DNA of 25,555 nt, taken from assembly GCA_947645535.1 (NCBI GenBank), contig CANSDD010000011.1:1-25555 (forward strand), in the 5' to 3' direction. Every line of letters begins with the position of its first letter. The first letter of the stretch is position 1. Of this stretch, positions 6,374 to 14,640 are shown piece by piece. This DNA is from an uncultured Mycoplasmatota bacterium. GTDB lineage: Bacteria; Bacillota_I; Bacilli_A; RF39; UBA660. The notes below the pieces were generated by a model that had not been told where the DNA came from, ran no database searches, and worked only from the letters and a program-made list of their open reading frames with translations. A program made the position numbers and the translations under genes.

Positions 6374-7867
6374 GTGTTAGAAATAAAAAATGTAAGTATA
6401 TCTATAGATGATAGATATTTAGTAGAAAATTTATCTTTAATTTTGAATAAAGGTGATAAACTAGCAATCATAGGTGAAGAAGGAAATGGAAAGTCTACAT
6501 TGTTAAGAGCGATACTTGGAATATGTGAATACGCAAAAGTAACTGGAACAATAAACAGAAAAGAAAATAGAATTGGTTTTTTAGAACAAATCATGAATAG
6601 AAATCAGACAGTATACGAATTTTTATTTTCTAGTGAAAATGATTATTATGAGAAAATAGGTTCTTTTTATTCATATTTAGAAGAGTTTCGATTAAACGAT
6701 ACTATTTTAAAACAAGAAATCAATACATTATCAGGTGGAGAAAAAGTAAAGATTGGATTATTAAAACTATTATTAAATGATTATGATATGTTGTGTTTAG
6801 ATGAGCCAACGAATGATTTAGATATTGAAACTTTGGTTTATTTAGAACAATTTATGAAAAGTACCGATAAGCCAATTATTTATGTATCACATGATGAAGT
6901 ATTACTTGCTAATACAGCTAACATGATACTTCATTTAGAACAAAGAAAGAAAAAAAAGGAATGTTGTCATACAGTTATGAGAATTGACTATGACACTTAT
7001 GTTAATATGCGACTTAGAAAAATAGAGAAGCAAGAACAAGTTTCAAAATCAGAAAGAAGAGAACATCATAAAAAGGAAGAAAAATTAAATAGAGTAATGC
7101 AAAAGGTAGAACATAGGCAAAATATTATTTCAAGAAGTAGCCCACATGAGGCTAAAATGTTGAAACGAAAAATGCATTCTTTAAAATCGCAGGAACGAAA
7201 ACTTAATAATGAAGTAATAACAGAAATGCCAGATGTAGAAGAACATATTCATTTTTTCTTTGAAGAGGTGAAAATTCCTAAAACAAAAATAATTTTAAAA
7301 TTAACGATTCCAGAATTAAAAATAAAAGATAGAATCTTGTCGAGTGATATAAAATTAGATATAATTGGTCCAGAACATATTTGTATTTATGGGAAAAATG
7401 GTACAGGAAAAACAACACTTATTAAAAAAATTTACGAAGATTTAAAAAATAGGAAAGATATTATTTTAGGGTATATGCCACAGAATTATGAAGATATTTT
7501 AAGTGAATATGAAACTGTTTTAGATTTTTTAGCTCCTACCAAAAGCAAAGAAAGTATTACAAAAGCAAGACTTTATTTAGGAAATATGAAATTTATAAAG
7601 GAAGAAATGACAGGAGATATAAAATCTTTAAGTGGAGGAACGAAAGCCAAACTATTTTTGATAAAATTAGTGTTAGAGAAATGTAATGTTTTATTATTAG
7701 ATGAGCCAACTAGGAATGTAAGTCCACTTTCTAATCCAGTTATTCGTGATGTATTGAAAGAATATACAGGTACAATTATTAGCATTTCACATGATAGAAA
7801 ATATATCGAAGAAGTAGCAGAGCATTTATATTTGTTTACTAGTGAGGGTCTTAAAAAAGAAAGATAA
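6374..7867 (+). CDS. ABC-F family ATPase (ribosome-protection / antibiotic-resistance type)
   Basis: 497 aa, two ABC ATPase domains without membrane segments. Domain 1 has Walker A GEEGNGKST (34-42), signature LSGGEK (about 119) and Walker B MLCLDEPTNDLD. A charged, Lys/Arg/Glu-rich linker follows (about 195-300). Domain 2 has GKNGTGKTT (about 340), LSGGTKAKL (about 418) and VLLLDEPTRNVSPLSNP. Both Walker B glutamates are present. The TRN-SPLSNP version of the second Walker B is typical of Lsa/Vga/VmlR-like resistance branches as I recall them. ABC-F proteins enter the ribosomal E site and displace peptidyl-transferase-centre drugs. The start is GTG at 6374, six bases after AAGGAGG. A leader ORF and a switchable hairpin upstream suggest drug-inducible translation. 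Substrate range cannot be read from sequence. Confidence 0.9.
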   Translation: MLEIKNVSISIDDRYLVENLSLILNKGDKLAIIGEEGNGKSTLLRAILGICEYAKVTGTINRKENRIGFLEQIMNRNQTVYEFLFSSENDYYEKIGSFYSYLEEFRLNDTILKQEINTLSGGEKVKIGLLKLLLNDYDMLCLDEPTNDLDIETLVYLEQFMKSTDKPIIYVSHDEVLLANTANMILHLEQRKKKKECCHTVMRIDYDTYVNMRLRKIEKQEQVSKSERREHHKKEEKLNRVMQKVEHRQNIISRSSPHEAKMLKRKMHSLKSQERKLNNEVITEMPDVEEHIHFFFEEVKIPKTKIILKLTIPELKIKDRILSSDIKLDIIGPEHICIYGKNGTGKTTLIKKIYEDLKNRKDIILGYMPQNYEDILSEYETVLDFLAPTKSKESITKARLYLGNMKFIKEEMTGDIKSLSGGTKAKLFLIKLVLEKCNVLLLDEPTRNVSPLSNPVIRDVLKEYTGTIISISHDRKYIEEVAEHLYLFTSEGLKKER

Positions 7868-7873
7868 ATATTA

Positions 7874-7903
7874 GAAAGAACAATTTAAATTTGTTCTTTT
7901 TGT
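7874..7903 (+). terminator. Terminator after the ABC-F gene
   Basis: AAAGAACAA (7874-7882) pairs perfectly with TTGTTCTTT (7890-7898), followed by further T. The region 7904-8039 that follows shows no gene. Confidence 0.85.
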
Positions 7904-8039
7904 TCATATAGAAAAATAGGAAAAGAAGGTAAGAGATAAAAAGATATATGAACGAATATGTACGAAGTTGTGAAGTAGAAAAATTACATTGTGAATATGA
8001 CCATTAAACTTTTTTTACACAATATATAAATAGCCTAAT

Positions 8040-8067
8040 TTGACAAAACTATGATTTATGATAAAAT
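8040..8067 (+). promoter_or_regulatory. Promoter of the third small membrane protein
   Basis: TTGACA (8040-8045), 16 bases, then TAAAAT (8062-8067), preceded by an extended TG at 8059-8060. It is the best -35 box of the three family members. Confidence 0.7.
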
Positions 8068-8095
8068 AAACGTATTTTAGAGGGGGGATATGTTT

Positions 8096-8647
8096 ATGAA
8101 TATGAACAAATACAATATTACAAAATTGATTTCTAAAGCAAGAAAAAAAGTAAATTATAAAAATATTATTTTTAGAAATATGGGGGGTTATGCTTTAATG
8201 GTAGCATTTTTAAAATTAGTAACTTTATTTTTAGTGCCATATCATTCAATTGTTTTAACACCTCTTATTCCAATTTTGACAATGACAATTACTGAATGTA
8301 TGGTAAATACGATTCAACAAAAACGTGCCAATAGAAAATTAATTGAATTATCAATTGCATTAAGAAAGAGTGGAATCCCAGCTAGTAGATTGAAATTATG
8401 TAAATCATCTATTGGAGCATTAGCACCTAAAGAAATCATGTCAAAGAATGGTTGTGTAATTGAAAATAGTACAGTAACTATTTTTGAAGATCGTTTAGGA
8501 AAAATACGTGCTTTAAAACAGGTACGTTATGAATTAAGTAAATATCAGCAAGAGGAAACTTCTAAATGTGAATACAAAGATTATACAACAATTATTGAAA
8601 ATGAGAATGCTATTGAAAATTTATCTAAAAGTTTGGTAAGAAGATAG
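8096..8647 (+). CDS. Small two-TM membrane protein, family copy 3
   Basis: 183 aa from the ATG at 8096, which lies about 8 bases after AGAGGGGGG; ATGs at 8090 and 8102 are alternatives. The N-terminus MNMNKYNITKLISKARKKVNYKNI matches copies 1 and 2. Two hydrophobic segments follow (about 32-48 and 52-70), then IELSIALRKSGIPASRLKL, paralleling GVVKELEQSGVYTTKLKL in copy 1. The family motif VTIFEDRLGKIRALKQVRYEL follows. It has its own promoter and terminator. I know no function for this family. Its repeated, individually promoted copies near glmS and a resistance-type ATPase suggest accessory, envelope-related roles, which is speculation. Confidence 0.85.
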   Translation: MNMNKYNITKLISKARKKVNYKNIIFRNMGGYALMVAFLKLVTLFLVPYHSIVLTPLIPILTMTITECMVNTIQQKRANRKLIELSIALRKSGIPASRLKLCKSSIGALAPKEIMSKNGCVIENSTVTIFEDRLGKIRALKQVRYELSKYQQEETSKCEYKDYTTIIENENAIENLSKSLVRR

Positions 8648-8667
8648 AAAGTAATTTCTATTTTTTC
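8643..8667 (+). terminator. Terminator after copy 3
   Basis: ATAGAAA (8643-8649) pairs with TTTCTAT (8654-8660) around GTAA and is followed by six T. Confidence 0.8.
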
Positions 8668-8787
8668 TTTATTATGATATAGGAAAAATATTATTTTTCT
8701 TTCTAACTGTATAAGAATTTTATTTTTAGTAATATTAAATAAAGCTGAAAAATATAATTTTAAAAGAGAAACTCTTTAAATATAAGG

Positions 8788-8824
8788 AAGTCGTCAATTA
8801 TTTTTTTAATAATGACTTTTTTTT
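8788..8824 (+). terminator. Second terminator-like hairpin before the two-component genes
   Basis: AAGTC and ATTATT on the left pair with AATAAT and GACTT on the right, with a small bulge, followed by eight T. A 6-bp hairpin (8763-8768 with 8772-8777) lies just upstream. No gene lies between this and the terminator at 8643, so it could end a small RNA or act as a bidirectional insulator. Confidence 0.5.
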
Positions 8825-8848
8825 CACTTTTCTATGTTTAAAATATAG

Positions 8849-8854
8849 TATAAT
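8849..8854 (+). promoter_or_regulatory. -10 box of the two-component operon
   Basis: A perfect TATAAT stands 18 bases before the response-regulator ATG, with no good -35 box. The leader is very short and carries AGGTGA as ribosome site. The missing -35 would fit activation by a bound regulator. Confidence 0.5.
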
Positions 8855-8872
8855 AGAATTAGGTGATTTATT

Positions 8873-9550
8873 ATGACTAAAATTTTAATTGTAGAAGATG
8901 AAGAAACAATTCGTTTGGGATTAAAATATTATTTAGAAGCAGAAAATTTTGAGATAGTAGAAGCAGGGACAGGAAATGAAGCATTAACCAAAATAGAAAA
9001 AAATATTGATTTGGTACTTTTAGACATTAATTTACCTGATAAAGATGGATATACAGTATTTGAAGAAATCAAAAAAATAAAAGATATTCCAGTTATATTT
9101 TTAACAGCTAATGATATGGAGATATCTATTGTAAGGGGACTTGATATGGGAGCAGATGATTATATTACCAAGCCTTTTAAAGCTAGAGAACTAATTTCAA
9201 GAATTAAGAATGTACTTAGAAGAAATGCCAAAGGAAACGATTCTATTATTAACATTCACAATATAAAAATAGATATGAAACAGGCTAAAGTTTTTAAAAA
9301 TGGAGTAGATGTTATGCTAACAGCTCTTGAATACAAAATTTTACTTATCTTAGCTTTAAATCAAAATGTTGTTTTTTCAAGAGAAAAAATTTTAGCTGAT
9401 ATTTGGGATGTAAATGAAGCATATGTGAATGATAATACTCTTACTGTTTATGTAAAACGTATTAGAGAGAAAATAGAAGATAATCCAAATGATCCCAAAA
9501 TAATAGAGACAGTTCGTGGCATTGGATATAAAATTGGTGATGTATGCTAA
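8873..9550 (+). CDS. OmpR/PhoB-family response regulator
   Basis: 225 aa, a cytoplasmic DNA-binding regulator. The receiver domain covers about 1-115, with acidic pocket VEDEE (7-11), the phosphorylation site Asp51 in LVLLDINLPD, the Thr of FLTAND and the switch Lys in DDYITKPF. A winged-helix DNA-binding domain covers about 125-223, with LTALEYKILLILALN and the closing IETVRGIGYKIG. Length is typical. Its last codons overlap the histidine kinase start by 7 bases, so the pair is translationally coupled. It probably controls the transporter operon at 11124, whose promoter lacks a -35 and carries direct repeats. The signal is unknown. Confidence 0.96.
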   Translation: MTKILIVEDEETIRLGLKYYLEAENFEIVEAGTGNEALTKIEKNIDLVLLDINLPDKDGYTVFEEIKKIKDIPVIFLTANDMEISIVRGLDMGADDYITKPFKARELISRIKNVLRRNAKGNDSIINIHNIKIDMKQAKVFKNGVDVMLTALEYKILLILALNQNVVFSREKILADIWDVNEAYVNDNTLTVYVKRIREKIEDNPNDPKIIETVRGIGYKIGDVC

Positions 9551-10770
9551 AAAATAAGGAATTAAAAACATTACTATTTATAGAGATTTTATTATTTTCT
9601 ATTTCACTTTTAATTGGAATAGGATTTTATCATTTTATAGATTCAAAATACAAAAAAGAATTTATTAAAAATAATGGTTATATGATATCTGCCATAGTAA
9701 ATACTCATCCAGAATTAGAAGAGGATGTAATAGATGCAATTTTATCAGGAAAAGGAGATTTTGAAGCAGGAAAGAAAATTTTACAAAAATATGGTTTAGA
9801 TGATAGTGGTACACTAAATTACTTAGAACATTTTCATAATTTAGAAAAGGAACTTATAATTGATATTATTTTCTTTATCATTGGTATTTTCCTATTATTG
9901 TCATTTTCTTATATTTTATTTTTAAAAAAGCAATATCAAAAAATTAGAAAATTAGGAGAATATATGAATGAAGTAATGAGTGGAAATTATATGCTTAATA
10001 TTAAAGATTATGAAGAAGGTGATTTTAGTACACTAAAAAATGATGTTTATAAATTAACTACCAAATTGAAAGAAGGAAGAGATCAGTCATTAAATGATAA
10101 AAAAGAACTAGAACAAATTTTATCAGATATTTCTCATCAAATCAGAACACCTCTTACTAGTATGTATGTTATTAATGATATATTAAGTAAAGAAAATCTT
10201 GATAAAGAAGTAAAAAATGATTTTTTAGATAAAAACAGAGTACAATTAGAGCGAATTGAATGGCTAGTTACTTCACTACTTAAAATGTCAAGATTAGATA
10301 GTGGAAGTATTACATTAAAGTTAGAAGTAACTTCTATTAAAAAAGTAATTGAAGCGGCTTTAGAACCACTAAAAATTCCAATAGAGCTTAAAAATATTAG
10401 TTTTTCTATAGAAGGAACAGAAAATATCAAAGTCTTATTAGATCCACATTGGACTGTTGAAGTTTTTGTAAATGTATTAAAAAATGCTTATGAACATACA
10501 GATGAAAGTGGAAAAATTAAAGTTCAAATTATGGATAATCCACTTTATACAGAAGTATCTATTAGTGATACTGGTTGTGGAATTAAAAAAGAAGAATTAC
10601 CACATATTTTTGAACGTTTTTATACTGGAAGTTCTAGTAAGGAAAGCATTGGTATTGGGCTTAATATGGCTAAAAAAGTAATGGAAAAGCAAAATGGAGA
10701 GATATATGCAACTTCAATAGAAGAAAAAGGTACTACATTTTTTATTAAATTTTACAAAAATATGATTTAA
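9544..10770 (+). CDS. Sensor histidine kinase
   Basis: 408 aa. TM1 at about 9-29, an extracellular part of roughly 75 residues (30-105), TM2 at about 106-126, then a HAMP-like linker. The phospho-accepting His198 lies in SDISHQIRTPLTSM. The ATPase domain has the N box NVLKNAYEHT, G1 DTGCGIKKEEL, the F box FERFYTG and G2 GIGLNMAKK. It phosphorylates the regulator encoded just upstream, with which it overlaps. The loop is larger than the very short loops of BceS-type intramembrane sensors, so it may sense a ligand directly. It is followed by a terminator at 10994, separating it from the transporter genes. Confidence 0.95.
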   Translation: MLKNKELKTLLFIEILLFSISLLIGIGFYHFIDSKYKKEFIKNNGYMISAIVNTHPELEEDVIDAILSGKGDFEAGKKILQKYGLDDSGTLNYLEHFHNLEKELIIDIIFFIIGIFLLLSFSYILFLKKQYQKIRKLGEYMNEVMSGNYMLNIKDYEEGDFSTLKNDVYKLTTKLKEGRDQSLNDKKELEQILSDISHQIRTPLTSMYVINDILSKENLDKEVKNDFLDKNRVQLERIEWLVTSLLKMSRLDSGSITLKLEVTSIKKVIEAALEPLKIPIELKNISFSIEGTENIKVLLDPHWTVEVFVNVLKNAYEHTDESGKIKVQIMDNPLYTEVSISDTGCGIKKEELPHIFERFYTGSSSKESIGIGLNMAKKVMEKQNGEIYATSIEEKGTTFFIKFYKNMI

Positions 10771-10829
10771 AGAAAATTTATAAAAAAAGATATAAAATGT
10801 AATTCGTTTGTGAAACATAATTTTAAAGT

Positions 10830-10892
10830 TTTAGAATACATTGTTGAACAGGATACGATTGTCCAATTAAAAAAATACATTCTAAACTATAA
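10830..10892 (+). other. Structured non-coding stretch in the kinase-transporter gap
   Basis: GTTTTAGAAT near 10830 faces ATTCTAAAC near 10881, with a second nested arm pair (TTGAACA near 10845 and TGTCCAA near 10859, one mismatch). This could form a hairpin of about 60 bases. The rest of 10771-10993 has no gene that I can support. It may be a 3' mRNA structure or a small RNA. Confidence 0.3.
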
Positions 10893-10993
10893 GAACATAA
10901 TTATTTATGAAAGTTAGTTAATAATAAAATGTATATTTTGTACACAAAATTTCATAAAGAACAATAGATTTAAAGAAGGCTATTAAAGAGTTG

Positions 10994-11033
10994 AAAATCA
11001 TTAGAAGTATTTTATATTTTCTGATGATTTTTA
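10994..11033 (+). terminator. Terminator between the kinase and the transporter operon
   Basis: AAAATCATTAGAA (10994-11006) pairs with TTCTGATGATTTT (11019-11031) over 13 positions with one G-U pair, ending in T-rich sequence. Confidence 0.75.
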
Positions 11034-11046
11034 ATTTATCAGCAAA

Positions 11047-11101
11047 GTGACAAAACTGTCATGATATTAGTCACATAGAAGTCATAATTATTAGATAGAA
11101 T
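11047..11101 (+). promoter_or_regulatory. Regulator-type direct repeats and -10 box of the transporter operon
   Basis: GTCA starts at 11058, 11070 and 11081, about one helical turn apart, preceded by an inverted GTGACA at 11047. TAGAAT at 11096-11101 is the -10 box. No -35 hexamer stands at the expected place, which is occupied by the repeats. OmpR-family activators typically bind such tandem half-sites, so the adjacent response regulator is the first candidate. Confidence 0.55.
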
Positions 11102-11123
11102 GTTATTTAAAGGAGGAAGCCAT

Positions 11124-11288
11124 ATGAAAGAAATTATTTATTATATTATTCCAGTTGTTCTTGTATTTTGTTTAATTGGACTAATAGAAAGTGCTATGAT
11201 TTTTGAAAAAGCACAAGAGGAAAATTTGGTAGTACCTTCTAAAAAAATAGAGAGGAAAGATAAAAATGGAGATATTAAAAGTAGATGA
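11124..11288 (+). CDS. 54-aa single-TM membrane peptide
   Basis: MKEII start, hydrophobic residues about 3-27, then a charged tail ending KKIERKDKNGDIKSR. The start at 11124 lies 6 bases after AAAGGAGGA; an upstream ATG at 11100 has no ribosome site. Its 3' end overlaps the ABC ATPase start by 23 bases, so the genes are coupled. The size, one helix, a cytoplasmic or outside basic tail and first place in the operon suggest a small accessory subunit or regulator of the transporter. I know no family for it. Confidence 0.75.
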   Translation: MKEIIYYIIPVVLVFCLIGLIESAMIFEKAQEENLVVPSKKIERKDKNGDIKSR

Positions 11289-11946
11289 TTTATGTAAGCG
11301 TTATGGAAAAGGTGAAACCTTAGTTAAAGCACTTGATCATGTTAACTTTTCAGTAGAAAAAGGAGAGTTTGTAGCGATTGTAGGAGCAAGTGGTAGTGGG
11401 AAAAGTACATTACTACATATATTAGGGGGAGTAGATAGACCAACAAGTGGGAAAGTATATGTAGAAGGAGAAGATGTATATAAACTTAATGAAACTAATT
11501 TAGCAATTTTCCGTCGTCGCCAAGTAGGGCTTATTTATCAATTTTATAATTTAATACCAATATTAAATGTAACAGAAAATATGACACTTCCAATTCTATT
11601 AGATAATAAGAAAGTAGATGAAAATTATTTAAATGAATTATTAGAAACATTGGGATTACAAAAAAGAGTAAGCCATTTGCCAAATGAATTATCGGGAGGA
11701 CAGCAACAAAGAGTATCGATTGGAAGGGCTTTGATGAATCACCCAGCTTTACTTTTAGCGGATGAGCCAACAGGAAACTTAGATAGCAAAGCATCAAAAG
11801 AAATTATTGAATTACTAAAACTATCTAATAAAAAATATAAACAAACAATTATTATGATTACTCATGACTATAATTTGGCTTTAAATGCAAGTCGTATTAT
11901 TACCATTGATGATGGAAGAATTATTAGTGATGAGAAGGTGAAATAA
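11266..11946 (+). CDS. ABC transporter ATPase, LolD/MacB/SalX type
   Basis: 226 aa. Walker A GASGSGKST (about 39-47), Q-loop near YQFYNLIP, signature LSGGQQQRVSIGRAL, Walker B LLLADEPTGNLD and the H-loop His in MITHD. This set is typical of ATPases that work with FtsX-type permeases in antimicrobial-peptide detoxification, lipoprotein or toxin handling. Its ATG at 11266 lies inside the preceding small ORF, after AGAGAGG, and its TAA shares one base with the next ATG. It therefore forms a complex with the 866-aa permease. The direction and substrate cannot be read from sequence. Confidence 0.95.
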   Translation: MEILKVDDLCKRYGKGETLVKALDHVNFSVEKGEFVAIVGASGSGKSTLLHILGGVDRPTSGKVYVEGEDVYKLNETNLAIFRRRQVGLIYQFYNLIPILNVTENMTLPILLDNKKVDENYLNELLETLGLQKRVSHLPNELSGGQQQRVSIGRALMNHPALLLADEPTGNLDSKASKEIIELLKLSNKKYKQTIIMITHDYNLALNASRIITIDDGRIISDEKVK

Positions 11947-14546
11947 TGAAAATATTAAATGAGTTAACAATAAAACATTTAAAAATGAATAAAAAAAGAA
12001 CAATTGTAACCATTATTGGAATTATTTTATCAACAGCCCTTATGGTAGGAATTGGACTATTATTTTCAACTCTTCAAGATAATGCAATCAGAACAACAAA
12101 GTTAGAAAGTGGAGATTATCATATCTTAATAAATGAAATTTCATCTAATAAGTTAGATATATTAGAAAATAATCATAATGTTAAAAAATATTATTATATA
12201 AATTCACTTGGATTTAGTGAAAATAAAGAAGATGGTAGAGCCTACTATTACATAGGTGCTGCTAGTGAAACATATTTTGAACAGATTAAAGTTATTAAGG
12301 GAAATATTCCTACTAATAGTAATGAAATTATTATTCCTAGTCAATTAGAAAATGAGACAGGTATTTCTTATCAAATAGGAGATGAAATAATTCTTCCAAT
12401 AGGACCTAGAGTAATAGATGGAGAAGAAATTTATCAAAATAGTGCAATTGATTCTAATGTTGAAGAAACTCTTAAGGTGAATGAGGAGAAAAAATATACA
12501 GTTGTAGGAATTATGGAAACACCACCTTTTGATGAGTGGAATTCTGCAGGATATATGTTCCTAACTTTAGAGAATAAAAAAATAAACACAGAACATTTAG
12601 ATGTTTATATTACTTTTAAAAAACCTTCCAAAGCTTATCAAGATACTGTAACTTTAATGAAAAATTTAGGATTTTCAGATGTAGAAGTAAGTGGAAAAGT
12701 AGAATATAATACTACTTTATTAGCGCTCTATGGTGCTAGTAAATATGATAATATTATGGGAGCTATTATTAATATTTTAATGATTATTTTAACACTTGTT
12801 TCTATTGGATGTATTATTGTTATTTATAATTCGTTTGCTATTTCAGTTATGGAGAGGAAAAAGCAATTTGGGTTATTTTCTAGTATAGGAGCAACTAAAA
12901 AGCAATTAAGACATACAGTATTTTTTGAAGCTTTTATTGTAGGAATCATTGGAATCCCATTAGGAGTTTTAAGTAGTTTTATTGGAATTGGTATTGTAGT
13001 TGCTATTATCAATTATTTAATACCAGGATTATTTGGTATAAATTTAGTTTTAACTGCATATCCAACATTTTTAATTATTCCAATTATTTTTATGATTGTA
13101 ACTATTTTAGCTTCTGCTTATATACCAGCTTATAAAGCAAGTAAAATTACTCCAATAGAAGCAATTAGGCTAAATGATGATATTAAAATAAAAAATAGAA
13201 AGTTAAAAACAGGAAAATGGGTTTCTAAATTATTTGGTATAGAAGGTGAAATAGCTCTTAAAAATATCAAAAGAAATAAAAAGAAATATCGAATCACAAT
13301 TATATCATTATTTATTAGTATTGTTTTATTTATCTCTTTTTCAACATTTGTAGAATATGGGCTAAAAACATCATCTGATACACTTAATATTCCAGATTTT
13401 GATATTCTGTTACGATTAGATGAACCAACGGTTCATAATTATACAAAGTTTATGAATGATGTTAGATCGTTTAGTGGAGTAGAGGATAGTATTGTAATTA
13501 AAAATGGAAGAGCATATTCAACATCTTATAGTGAAAAAGAATTTTATGAAAAATCACTTTTTGAAAGATTCGGAAATGATGAAGAATTTTTAGAACTGAT
13601 TTTAGTTTCCTTAGATGATGAAAATTATAAAAACTATTTAAATGAACTTGGATTAAAGGAAGAAAGACCAATTTTAATCAATAAAACAAAATATATTGAT
13701 TATAGTAATAATTCTAGAAAAGTGTATAATGTAGAAGTGGTAAATGATAGTAAGAAAAATTATTCTTTTGATTTATGTGAATTTAAACCTTATGATGAAA
13801 GAGAAAATAATTATTCAGATAAAATAACGAAAGATGAATTTGTTTGTACAAGTACACTAAATGATGTTTATGTTACAGATAAGATTCCCTTTGCAGTAGA
13901 ATCTGCCTTGTTAGGGGGATGGAATATCATAATTATTATTCCAGAGAAAACATTTAATGAATTATATACACCTGATACAAATGGTTATTATGATGAATAT
14001 AGTGTGTATTTAAAAGCACCGAATTATAAAAAAGTAGATGAATATATTACAGAATATATTGAAAGTAATGCTGCTGAGAGCAATATACATTATTTCAATC
14101 AACCAAAAGATATGAAACTTGTAAATAATTTATATTTGGTTATAGGAATTTTGTTATACGGATTTATTACTCTCGTTACTTTAATTGGTGTAACAAGTGT
14201 CTTCAATACTATCAATACTAGTATTGCACTTAGAAGAAAAGAATTTGCAATGCTTCGAAGTATGGGACTTACACCACATGGATTTAATAAAATACTTTAT
14301 TTTGAAAGTTTCTTCTTTGGGGTAAAATCATTATTATATGGAATACCATTTTCATTTTTAGTTATTTCATGGATACATGTTACAATGATGAGAGTAAGTA
14401 GTTTTGGTGAAATTATGATACCTTGGAAAAGTGTTGGAATTGCTGTATTAGCTGTATTTATTATTGTATTTATGACTATGATGTATGCAACTAAAAAGAT
14501 GAAAAAGGAAAATATTTTAGATGCAATTAGAGAAGAAAATATTTAA
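11946..14546 (+). CDS. FtsX-family ABC permease with two large extracellular domains
   Basis: 866 aa. TM1 at about 19-40, an extracellular domain of about 215 residues, then three TM segments at about 265-400. A further TM at about 448-466 opens the second half, followed by an extracellular domain of about 270 residues and three TM segments at about 738-858. FtsX signatures are VMERKKQFGLFSSIGATKKQL, YIPAYKASKITPIEAIR and ALRRKEFAMLRSMGL. This duplicated layout is that of MacB/FtsX-type mechanotransmission transporters, not the ten-TM BceB type. With the ATPase it likely handles extracellular peptides or envelope-stress compounds. The start overlaps the ATPase stop by one base. Confidence 0.94.
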   Translation: MKILNELTIKHLKMNKKRTIVTIIGIILSTALMVGIGLLFSTLQDNAIRTTKLESGDYHILINEISSNKLDILENNHNVKKYYYINSLGFSENKEDGRAYYYIGAASETYFEQIKVIKGNIPTNSNEIIIPSQLENETGISYQIGDEIILPIGPRVIDGEEIYQNSAIDSNVEETLKVNEEKKYTVVGIMETPPFDEWNSAGYMFLTLENKKINTEHLDVYITFKKPSKAYQDTVTLMKNLGFSDVEVSGKVEYNTTLLALYGASKYDNIMGAIINILMIILTLVSIGCIIVIYNSFAISVMERKKQFGLFSSIGATKKQLRHTVFFEAFIVGIIGIPLGVLSSFIGIGIVVAIINYLIPGLFGINLVLTAYPTFLIIPIIFMIVTILASAYIPAYKASKITPIEAIRLNDDIKIKNRKLKTGKWVSKLFGIEGEIALKNIKRNKKKYRITIISLFISIVLFISFSTFVEYGLKTSSDTLNIPDFDILLRLDEPTVHNYTKFMNDVRSFSGVEDSIVIKNGRAYSTSYSEKEFYEKSLFERFGNDEEFLELILVSLDDENYKNYLNELGLKEERPILINKTKYIDYSNNSRKVYNVEVVNDSKKNYSFDLCEFKPYDERENNYSDKITKDEFVCTSTLNDVYVTDKIPFAVESALLGGWNIIIIIPEKTFNELYTPDTNGYYDEYSVYLKAPNYKKVDEYITEYIESNAAESNIHYFNQPKDMKLVNNLYLVIGILLYGFITLVTLIGVTSVFNTINTSIALRRKEFAMLRSMGLTPHGFNKILYFESFFFGVKSLLYGIPFSFLVISWIHVTMMRVSSFGEIMIPWKSVGIAVLAVFIIVFMTMMYATKKMKKENILDAIREENI

Positions 14547-14552
14547 ATTTGG

Positions 14553-14580
14553 AAAAGAATAGGAAATCTTATTCTTTTTC
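14553..14580 (+). terminator. Terminator after the transporter operon
   Basis: AAAAGAATA (14553-14561) pairs with TATTCTTTT (14570-14578), followed by T. Confidence 0.75.
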
Positions 14581-14640
14581 TATAATCATTAAAGTTTAAT
14601 AATTCATAATAAAAAAATAACAGATGTATAATATCGTGCT

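Noticed and set aside
6292..6594. Minus-strand 100-aa reading across the ABC-F start
   Set aside because: It is antisense to a well-supported ABC-F gene and its leader, with no start context.
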